Below are positions 1 to 5,661 of a stretch of 5,661 nucleotides of DNA, in pieces. Position numbers and translations under genes: made by a program. The stretch's first letter is position 1. Each line of letters starts with the position of its first letter. Under the pieces are notes generated by a model, which searched no databases, was not told where the DNA came from, and saw only the letters and a list, made by a program, of their open reading frames with translations. Origin of the DNA: DATDMG01 sp036518955 (GTDB lineage: Bacteria; Actinomycetota; Actinomycetes; Actinomycetales; Kineosporiaceae); NCBI GenBank assembly GCA_036518955.1, contig DATDMG010000497.1, positions 1 through 5,661 of the forward strand, given 5' to 3'.

Positions 1-145
1 CGTCGCCGTCGTCGCGACGGCCGAACCGGCGGTCGTGGCGGCGCTGTGCGCGCAGCCCCCGCCGTACGTCGTCGACCTCTCCGGCCGGCTCGGCGCCGAG
101 GTCGAACGGATGGCCGGCTACGAGGGGCTGGGGTGGACCGCGTGA
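1..145 (+). CDS. C-terminal fragment of a probable nucleotide-sugar dehydrogenase (5' end outside window)
   Basis: The reading frame is open from base 2 to the TGA at 143-145, giving 47 residues that end ...GYEGLGWTA. What can be seen is a hydrophobic strand (VAVVAT) near the start, then VVDLSGRLG, and a terminal GYEGLGW. UDP-glucose/GDP-mannose dehydrogenases often close with a strand carrying a conserved Asp-Leu and Arg, then Y-x-G-x-x-W, and this tail fits that pattern from memory. Such enzymes oxidise the C6 hydroxyl of a nucleotide sugar to a uronic acid using two NAD+. The catalytic Cys and Rossmann regions lie outside the window, so the assignment rests on the tail and on the polysaccharide-type neighbours. 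The stop overlaps the start of the glycosyltransferase, which indicates co-transcription and probably coupled translation. That this is the end of a real gene is fairly sure; the family is a moderate-confidence inference. Confidence 0.55.
   Translation, partial: VAVVATAEPAVVAALCAQPPPYVVDLSGRLGAEVERMAGYEGLGWTA
122..127 (+). promoter_or_regulatory. Candidate ribosome binding site for the glycosyltransferase
   Basis: GAGGGG lies inside the end of the preceding gene. It is 5 bases before a GTG at 133 and 14 before the GTG at 142, so it favours 133. A weaker GGGGTGG (130-136) sits 5 bases before 142. The sequence therefore does not settle which of the two in-frame GTG codons is used. Confidence 0.4.
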
Positions 146-1455
146 CGGCCGTCTCCAGCTCGCGGGTCGTCCGGCAGCGCCGGCCCGGGCGCCGGCCGCG
201 GGTGCTCATCATCGTCCAGAACCTGCCGGTGCCGTTCGACCGCCGGGTCTGGCTGGAGTGCCGGGCGCTGACCGCGGCCGGGTACGAGGTCAGCGTGGTG
301 TGCCCGAAGGGTCCGGGGGACCCCGGCTACGCCGTCCTCGACGGGGTACGCCTGTACAAGTACCGCGCCTTCGCGCCTGGTGGCGGTGCGCTCGGCTTCG
401 TGCTGGAGTACGTGTCGTCGTTCCTGGCCACCGCCTGGCTGGTGAGGCGGGCGCGCCGGGCCGGGCGGTTCGCCGTCCTGCAGGCCTGCAACCCACCGGA
501 CATCTTCTGGCCCCTCGCGCTCTGGCTGCGCCGGCGGGATCGGACCCGGTTCGTCTTCGACCATCACGACCTGTGTCCTGAGCTGTACGACTCGCGGTTC
601 CCCACAGCCAGCCGGCTCCCCTGGCGGGGCTTGATCGAGCTCGAGCGGGCCACGTTCCGGACCGCCGACCACGTGATCTCGACGAACGACTCCTACGCCG
701 CGGTCGCGAGGCGGCGCGGCGGCAAGGGCGTCGACGAGGTGACGGTGGTGCGCACGGGGCCGGACCCGCTGCGGCTGCGCCGCGGTCCGGAGGTGGCCGC
801 GGCCCGTCGGGGGCGGCGTCACCTGGTCGCCTACCTCGGGGTGATGGGCCCGCAGGACGGCGTCGACCTCGCCGTCCGGGCGGCCGCGCACGTCGTGCAC
901 GGGCTGGGACGTGACGACGTCTCGTTCACCTTCATGGGTGCCGGGGACTCCTACCACGACCTGGTCGCGCTCGCCGGTGAGCTGGGCCTCGACGGCTATC
1001 TCGAGCTGCCGGGCCGGGTCCCGGACGCCACCGTCGTGGAGGTGCTGTCCACCGCCGACATCGGGCTGTCCCCGGATCCGAAGAACGCGCTCAACGACGT
1101 CTCCACGATGAACAAGACCCTGGAGTACATGGCTTTCGAGCTGCCCGTGGTCGCGTTCGACCTGGTCGAGACGCGGGTGTCGGCCGGCGACGCCGGTGTC
1201 TACGTGCCCGACAGGGACGTCGAGGCCTACGCCCGGGCGATCGTCGACCTGCTGGACGACGGGCCGACCCGCAAGGCGATGGGCGCCGAGGGCCGGGCCA
1301 GGATCGTGCGTGAGCTGGGCTGGCCCCACCAGGAACGCCGGTACGTCGGCGTCTACGACGCCCTCAGCGGCCGTCGGCCCGCCGACGACCGCCTCATCAC
1401 CCTGTCGCGCGACGAGCGCCACGTCGTCGTGCCCGACGCCGACGCGGAGGTCTGA
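142..1455 (+). CDS. Glycosyltransferase family 4 (GT-B fold), retaining-type
   Basis: This encodes about 437 residues, a normal length for a GT4 enzyme, which transfers a sugar from a nucleotide donor to a glycan or lipid-linked acceptor at the cytoplasmic membrane face. The N-terminal acceptor domain opens with VLIIVQNLPVPFDRRVW (residues 21-37). A hydrophobic helix follows (about 85-101, EYVSSFLATAW), a likely membrane-surface contact, then FDHHD (139-143). The C-terminal donor domain begins near residue 230 with LGVMGPQDG (232-240). It carries SPDPKNALNDVS (310-321) and KTLEYMA (325-331), the donor-binding segment with Glu328. No signal peptide is seen. I chose GTG at 142 because it overlaps the preceding TGA as GTGA and has GGGGTGG just upstream. 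GTG at 133, behind GAGGGG at 122-127, is an equally plausible start adding three residues. Donor and acceptor cannot be read from the sequence. The family call is strong. Confidence 0.88.
   Translation: MTAVSSSRVVRQRRPGRRPRVLIIVQNLPVPFDRRVWLECRALTAAGYEVSVVCPKGPGDPGYAVLDGVRLYKYRAFAPGGGALGFVLEYVSSFLATAWLVRRARRAGRFAVLQACNPPDIFWPLALWLRRRDRTRFVFDHHDLCPELYDSRFPTASRLPWRGLIELERATFRTADHVISTNDSYAAVARRRGGKGVDEVTVVRTGPDPLRLRRGPEVAAARRGRRHLVAYLGVMGPQDGVDLAVRAAAHVVHGLGRDDVSFTFMGAGDSYHDLVALAGELGLDGYLELPGRVPDATVVEVLSTADIGLSPDPKNALNDVSTMNKTLEYMAFELPVVAFDLVETRVSAGDAGVYVPDRDVEAYARAIVDLLDDGPTRKAMGAEGRARIVRELGWPHQERRYVGVYDALSGRRPADDRLITLSRDERHVVVPDADAEV
1446..1450 (+). promoter_or_regulatory. Ribosome binding site of the asparagine synthase-like gene
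   Basis: A perfect GGAGG core lies within the last codons of the glycosyltransferase, 7 bases before the GTG at 1458. It decides that start, which is also required biochemically because the next codon is the nucleophile Cys. Confidence 0.75.
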
Positions 1456-1457
1456 GC

Positions 1458-3380
1458 GTGTGCGGTGTGGCGGGCGCGTACCGGCAGCCTGACGGCGCGC
1501 GGCTGGTGCGGGTCATGGCCGAGCGGATCGCCCATCGCGGCCCGGACGCCACCGGCGTGCGCGAGGTGGTCGGCGCCGAGGGGATCCTGCACCTCGCCCA
1601 TCGCCGGTTGTCGATCATCGATCTGTCCACGTCCTCCGACCAGCCGTTCGTCAAGGACGGGCTGCACCTGTCCTACAACGGGGAGCTGTACAACTTTCGC
1701 GAACTGCGGGAGCAGCTCACGGCACGCGGGGTCAGGTTCGTCACCTCCTCCGACACCGAGGTGGTGCTGGAGGCGTGGCGGGCCTGGGGCCCGGCCGCCC
1801 TGTCCAGGTTCCGCGGCATGTTCGCCTTCGCGCTGTACGACGAGCGGGCCGGCGAGCTGTTCCTGGCCCGGGACCCGCTGGGCATCAAGCCGCTCTACGT
1901 GATGCCGCGCGGGGACGGCGTCCTCTTCGCCTCCGAGCTGAAGGCGCTGGTGTCGGCGGTCGGCCCCGAACTGCGCGTCGAGCCCACCGCCCTGGTGGCG
2001 TCCATGCTGTTCTACTTCGTCCCGGAGGAGTTCACCTCCGTCGCGGGCGTGTTCAAGCTGCCGCCGGGCTCGTGGGCCCGCTGGGGTCGGGGGGTGGCCG
2101 GCGACGGTGACGGGCCCCACCGGTACTGGGATCCCGTCGCCGAGGCGCGGGCCGCGATCGCCCGGCCCCCGGCGGACCTGGCCCGCGTGGTCGAGGAGTC
2201 GGTGGCCGCTCACCTGGTCGCCGACGTGCCGGTCGCCTCGTTTCTCAGCGGCGGCCTGGACTCCAGCCTGGTGACCGCGATCGCGGCCGCGAAGGACCCT
2301 TCCCTCGAGGCCTGGACGATCACGTTCCGGGCCCAGGACCAGCGGCTGGAGGCGATGCCGGACGACGCGGTGTACGCCCGCAAGATGGCCGCGCACCTCG
2401 GCATCCGGCTGCACGAGATCGAGATCTCCCCGGATGTCGTGGAGATGCTGCCGGCCGTCGTCGACGTCCTCGACGAGCCGATCGGCGACCCCGCCGCGAT
2501 CAACACGATCCTGATGTGCCGGGCCGCGCGCGAGGCCGGCGTCAAGGTGCTCCTGTCCGGGATGGGCGCGGACGAGCTGTTCGGCGGCTACCGCAAGCAC
2601 CTGGCCTGCCTGCTGGGGGCCCGCTACCAGCGGCTGCCGAGCGGGCTGCGCACCCGGGTCGTGGCGCCCGGCGTCAACCGGCTGCCGGTCGCGGCCGGTG
2701 GCCGGGGCCTGCGGTACACCCGGTGGGCCAAGCGGTTCCTGAGCTTCGCCGAGCTGGAGGAGGAGGCAGCCTTCCGGCGTAGCTACACCCTCTACGACGC
2801 CGGCGAGATCACCGACCTGCTCGACCCGGCACTGGACGACCGGGTCGAGGCCGTTCTGGACGCCCACCGCGGGTTGTACGGCGAGGCGGTGTTCGCCGAC
2901 CATGTCAACCGGATGTGTCTGACGGACGCGCGGCTGTTCATGGTCGGTCTCAACCTGGCCTACACCGACCGGTCGAGCATGGCCGCCTCCGCCGAGGTCC
3001 GGGTGCCGTTCGTCGACCCGCACGTGTTCCGGGCGGCCTTCACCCTGCCGGGCAGCGCGAAGATCCGGGGCCGGCAGCAGAAGGTCCCGCTGCGCGAGGT
3101 GGCGGAGGCGTGGGTGCCCAAGGAGATCATGGACCGTCCCAAGGCCGCCTTCGGGGCGCCGCTGCGGGCCTGGATCACCAACGACCTCGGCCCGCTCATC
3201 GACGACGTCCTGCTGGGCGGGGAGCTCGTCTCGTCCGGGTTCCTGCGCGCCGAGCCGCTGCGCCGGCAGGTGGAGGACCAGCGGGCGGGACGCACCGACC
3301 AGTCCAAACAGCTGTGGCAGCTGCTGTCCATGGAGCTGTGGTACCGCAGCATGCGCGCGGCAGGGGTCGGCGCACCGTGA
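1458..3380 (+). CDS. asnB: Asparagine synthase (glutamine-hydrolysing) / AsnB-like amidotransferase
   Basis: This 640-residue protein matches the full length of class II asparagine synthases. The N-terminal glutaminase domain (about 2-200) starts MCGVAG, so removal of Met exposes the catalytic Cys2. It also has HRGPD (26-30), Arg49, NGE (74-76) and SSDTE (97-101), the glutamine-binding set, and RDPLGIKPLY (138-147). The synthetase domain carries the ATP-pyrophosphatase loop SGGLDSS (264-270) and SGMGADE (367-373). All key residues are present, so both half-reactions should work: ammonia released from glutamine passes to an ATP-activated carboxylate. The usual substrate is aspartate. In polysaccharide loci, relatives such as WbpS are thought to amidate uronic acids, and a probable sugar dehydrogenase just upstream makes that plausible here. 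The gene begins two bases after the glycosyltransferase stop, so it is surely in the same transcript. Family call very strong; acceptor unknown. Confidence 0.93.
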   Translation: MCGVAGAYRQPDGARLVRVMAERIAHRGPDATGVREVVGAEGILHLAHRRLSIIDLSTSSDQPFVKDGLHLSYNGELYNFRELREQLTARGVRFVTSSDTEVVLEAWRAWGPAALSRFRGMFAFALYDERAGELFLARDPLGIKPLYVMPRGDGVLFASELKALVSAVGPELRVEPTALVASMLFYFVPEEFTSVAGVFKLPPGSWARWGRGVAGDGDGPHRYWDPVAEARAAIARPPADLARVVEESVAAHLVADVPVASFLSGGLDSSLVTAIAAAKDPSLEAWTITFRAQDQRLEAMPDDAVYARKMAAHLGIRLHEIEISPDVVEMLPAVVDVLDEPIGDPAAINTILMCRAAREAGVKVLLSGMGADELFGGYRKHLACLLGARYQRLPSGLRTRVVAPGVNRLPVAAGGRGLRYTRWAKRFLSFAELEEEAAFRRSYTLYDAGEITDLLDPALDDRVEAVLDAHRGLYGEAVFADHVNRMCLTDARLFMVGLNLAYTDRSSMAASAEVRVPFVDPHVFRAAFTLPGSAKIRGRQQKVPLREVAEAWVPKEIMDRPKAAFGAPLRAWITNDLGPLIDDVLLGGELVSSGFLRAEPLRRQVEDQRAGRTDQSKQLWQLLSMELWYRSMRAAGVGAP

Positions 3381-3395
3381 ACCGAACCGTGAACC
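3374..3395 (+). repeat. Short direct repeat ACCGTGAACC x2 across the asnB-like stop codon
   Basis: ACCGTGAACC occurs at 3374-3383 and again at 3386-3395, a 12-base period. The first copy contains the stop of the amidotransferase gene. Each copy supplies a GTG (3377, 3389) in frame with the downstream oxidoreductase. The repeat is real, but it may be a chance or replication-slippage duplication with no function. Confidence 0.6.
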
Positions 3396-3411
3396 ACACC
3401 GGCGAACCTCG

Positions 3412-3418
3412 GGAAGGG
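3412..3418 (+). promoter_or_regulatory. Ribosome binding site of the two-domain oxidoreductase
   Basis: GGAAGGG ends 3 bases before the ATG at 3422, a purine-rich Shine-Dalgarno match with slightly short spacing. It supports this ATG over in-frame GTG codons at 3377 and 3389. Confidence 0.55.
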
Positions 3419-3421
3419 TCG

Positions 3422-5661
3422 ATGAAGCAGGTCGCGCAGAACTACCGGTCCGGGGAGCTGACGGTGCTGGACGTGCCGGTGCCCGCCGGCAGGCCTGGGG
3501 GCGTGCTGGTCAGGTCCCGGTACTCGTTGATCTCCACGGGCACCGAGCTGATGAAGGTCAGCGAGGCCCGGTTGTCGTTGCTGGGCAAGGCGCGCGCGCG
3601 ACCGGACCAGGTGCGCAAGCTCCTGGACTCGGTGGCGCAGCAGGGCCCGGTCGCCACGTACCAGAAGGCGATGAACCAGCTCGACAGCTACACCCCGCTC
3701 GGGTACTCGCTGTGCGGCGAGGTCATCGAGGTGGGCGCCGGCGCGGAGGAGTTCTCCGTCGGCCAGCTGGTGGCCGCCGCCGGCAACGAGTTCGCCCTGC
3801 ACGCCGAGGTGAACTGGGTGCCGGTGAACCTCTGCGTCCCGGTGCCGGACGGCGTGGCCCCCGAGCATGCGGCGTTCGCCACCGTCGGGGCGATCGCGAT
3901 GCAGGGGGTGCGCCGCGGCGAGGTGGCCCTCGGCGAGACCGCCTGCGTCATCGGGCTGGGCCTGATCGGCCAGCTCGTCGTCCGCCTGCTGGTCGCCGCC
4001 GGCGTCCAGGTCGTCGGCCTGGACACCGTCGAGGCCCGCTGCCGGGACGGGGAGAAGGCTGGCGCCCTGCTGTGCGCCGCTCCGGACGACGAGGGCCTGC
4101 GCGCGGTGGAGCGCGTGCTGCTCGAGCGCAGCGGCGGCCTGGGGGCCGATCACGTGTTCCTGGCGGCCGGCGGCAGCTCGAACGGGCCGGTCGAGGTGGC
4201 CGCTCGGCTCGCCCGGGACCGCGCCCGGGTCGTCGACATCGGCAAGACCAAGCTCGACCTGCCCTGGAACGCCTACTACGACAAGGAGCTCGACGTCCGC
4301 TTCTCGCGCTCCTACGGACCGGGCCGGTACGACGACCGGTACGAGCTGGAGGGCGTCGACTACCCGGCCGGCTACGTGCGCTGGACCGAGCGGCGCAACC
4401 TGGGCTGCTTCCTGGCCCTGCTGGCGAACGGCTCGGTGGACGTCGCCCCGCTGGTCTCCGGGGTCCACCCGGTCGAGGAGGCCACCTCGGTCTACAGCCG
4501 GCTGTCCGCCGGCGAGCTGCCCGGGATCGGGTTCCTGCTGTCCTACCGCGAGCCGGAGCAGGGAGAGGTGCCCACCCGGACCGTGACGGCACCGGAGCGT
4601 TCGGCGAGCCTCGCCCCGCATCGGCCCGCCGCCGTCCCGACCGGCCGGCGGCCGTCCGGCCGGGTGCGGCTGGGGTTCATCGGCGCCGGCAACTACGCGT
4701 CCTCGATGCTGCTGCCGCACCTGCAGGGCGACCCGGGCGTGGAGCTGGTGTCGGTGGCCACCACGACGTCCCTGTCCGGGGTCAACGCCCAGCGCAAGTT
4801 CGGCTTCGCGGCGGCGACCACGGACGCCGACACCGTCCTGGACGACGACAGCCTGGACGCCGTCGTCGTGGTCACCCGCCACCACTCCCACGCCCGGTTC
4901 GTCTGCCAGGCGCTCGAGCGCGGCCGGGCGGTGTTCGTGGAGAAGCCGCTCGCGGTGACCGACGCCCAGCTGGAGGAGATCCTCGACACCGTCCACCGCA
5001 CCGGGAACGGCCGGCTCATGGTGGGGTTCAACCGGCGGTTCGCTCCGCTGTTCACCGAACTGCGCGAGCGCCTCGGCCCGCTGCACGGCCCCGTCCAGGC
5101 CCGCTACCTGGTGAACGCCGGGCGACTCGGTCAGGGCAGCTGGTATCTGAACGCCGAGCAGGAGGGGTCGCGCTTCGTCGGGGAGGGCGGGCACTTCATC
5201 GACACCGTGTCGGCCCTGCTCGGGCAGGCGCCCGACGAGGTCTACGCCGCCGGCGCCCAGGGCGGCGCCCTCCACGCCACCCTGCGTTACCCGGACGGCT
5301 CCTCGGCCGTGATCTCCTACCTGACCGACGGCAGCCCCCGGTTCCCGAAGGAGACCCTCGACGTCACCGCGGCCGGGCGGACCGGGCGCCTGGACAACTT
5401 CCAGCGCGTCACGGTGTGGCCGGCGCACGGCCGGGCGGTCGGCAAGCGGTCGCTCACCGGCCTGGACAAGGGCCAGCGGGAGCAGCTGCGGCGCTTCGTG
5501 GGGGCCGTGCGCACCGGTGGGCCGATGCCCATCCCGCTGGACCTCCTGGTCGCCACCACCCGGGCCACCCTCGCGGTGGAGACCAGCCTCGCCACCCGGC
5601 AGCCGGTGGCGCTGCCGGTCGTCGCCCAGCCGCCGGCGCCGTCCGGTGCCCTGCGGGAGCT
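3422..5661 (+). CDS. Two-domain oxidoreductase: zinc-free MDR/alcohol dehydrogenase-like domain fused to a Gfo/Idh/MocA domain (3' end outside window)
   Basis: The frame stays open to the window edge, giving at least 746 residues; the family is usually about 700-750, so little is missing. Residues 1-376 form a medium-chain dehydrogenase-like domain: MKQVAQNYRSGEL at the start, GYSLCGEVIEVG (94-105), the nucleotide loop GLGLIG (178-183), and SYGPGRYDDRYE (297-308) with YVRWTE (318-323), which I recall as typical of these fusions. A Pro/Ala/Arg-rich linker (377-413) leads to a second Rossmann domain: VRLGFIGAGN (415-424), EKP (507-509) with the conserved Lys, and GGHFID (589-594) with the likely catalytic His591. 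Gfo/Idh/MocA enzymes oxidise or reduce sugar hydroxyls with NAD(P). The first domain lacks the GHE motif and the four-Cys zinc site of classical alcohol dehydrogenases. No signal peptide or membrane segment is seen. Such proteins occur in polysaccharide loci, often near heparinase-like genes; the exact substrate is unknown. ATG 3422 fits the family start. Confidence 0.9.
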   Translation, partial: MKQVAQNYRSGELTVLDVPVPAGRPGGVLVRSRYSLISTGTELMKVSEARLSLLGKARARPDQVRKLLDSVAQQGPVATYQKAMNQLDSYTPLGYSLCGEVIEVGAGAEEFSVGQLVAAAGNEFALHAEVNWVPVNLCVPVPDGVAPEHAAFATVGAIAMQGVRRGEVALGETACVIGLGLIGQLVVRLLVAAGVQVVGLDTVEARCRDGEKAGALLCAAPDDEGLRAVERVLLERSGGLGADHVFLAAGGSSNGPVEVAARLARDRARVVDIGKTKLDLPWNAYYDKELDVRFSRSYGPGRYDDRYELEGVDYPAGYVRWTERRNLGCFLALLANGSVDVAPLVSGVHPVEEATSVYSRLSAGELPGIGFLLSYREPEQGEVPTRTVTAPERSASLAPHRPAAVPTGRRPSGRVRLGFIGAGNYASSMLLPHLQGDPGVELVSVATTTSLSGVNAQRKFGFAAATTDADTVLDDDSLDAVVVVTRHHSHARFVCQALERGRAVFVEKPLAVTDAQLEEILDTVHRTGNGRLMVGFNRRFAPLFTELRERLGPLHGPVQARYLVNAGRLGQGSWYLNAEQEGSRFVGEGGHFIDTVSALLGQAPDEVYAAGAQGGALHATLRYPDGSSAVISYLTDGSPRFPKETLDVTAAGRTGRLDNFQRVTVWPAHGRAVGKRSLTGLDKGQREQLRRFVGAVRTGGPMPIPLDLLVATTRATLAVETSLATRQPVALPVVAQPPAPSGALRE
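4641..4663. repeat. Two copies of the palindrome CCGGCCGG
   Basis: CCGGCCGG occurs at 4641-4648 and 4656-4663, within the codons for the linker between the two oxidoreductase domains. Each copy is self-complementary, and the two could pair with each other as a stem with a 7-base loop. In DNA this GC-rich, and in a Pro/Gly/Arg-coding linker, such a pattern is expected often enough that no function is claimed. Confidence 0.4.

Noticed and set aside
46..141. Extending the glycosyltransferase upstream to a GTG at 46
   Set aside because: The extra 32 residues are mostly Arg/Pro/Ala/Gly, overlap the conserved-looking tail of the preceding gene in another frame, and do not resemble the family N-terminus, which begins close to the VLIIVQN strand.
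118..1422. Antisense open frame (434 codons) opposite the glycosyltransferase
   Set aside because: It mirrors the GT4 gene almost exactly; the GT4 motifs lie on the + strand and the antisense product is compositionally biased.
1353..3023. Antisense open frame (556 codons) opposite the asnB-like gene
   Set aside because: The + strand frame has every catalytic motif of an asparagine synthase; the antisense product has biased composition and no recognisable fold.
3381..3421. Possible promoter or terminator between the asnB-like gene and the oxidoreductase
   Set aside because: The gap is only 41 bases. I see no stem-loop with a T-run and no convincing -35/-10 pair, only a ribosome binding site and a short direct repeat.
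2960..5428. Very long antisense open frame (822 codons) opposite the oxidoreductase and the end of the asnB-like gene
   Set aside because: It spans a gene junction on the opposite strand, its product is a Gly/Arg/Pro/His-rich string without domain motifs, and long antisense frames are a normal by-product of high-GC coding DNA.

Overview
The window is very GC-rich (roughly 70% or more by eye). Codon third positions are almost all G or C, GTG starts are common, and long open frames run antisense to the real genes. This points to a high-GC actinobacterium; the sequence alone does not fix the genus.

All supported genes lie on the + strand and are tightly packed, like one operon. Bases 1-145 hold the C-terminal end of a gene that is probably a nucleotide-sugar (UDP-glucose or GDP-mannose type) dehydrogenase. 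Its stop overlaps the start of a family-4 glycosyltransferase (about 142-1455). Two bases later comes a complete class II glutamine-hydrolysing asparagine synthase-like amidotransferase (1458-3380). After a 41-base gap comes a large two-domain oxidoreductase: an alcohol-dehydrogenase-like NAD(P) domain fused to a Gfo/Idh/MocA domain (3422 to the window end, still open at 5661). No RNA gene, mobile element, CRISPR array or convincing terminator was seen, and no gene-free stretch exceeds 45 bases.

Taken together this looks like part of a locus for a cell-surface or secreted polysaccharide. A sugar dehydrogenase would make a uronic acid nucleotide. The amidotransferase could supply asparagine or amidate a sugar carboxylate. 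The glycosyltransferase would add a sugar to a growing glycan, and the fused oxidoreductase would change a sugar by redox chemistry. The gene families are recognised from motifs; the pathway and any uronamide product are inference. I found no clearly undescribed system. The points most worth a second look are the fused oxidoreductase without zinc ligands and the possible sugar-amidating role of the AsnB-like protein.
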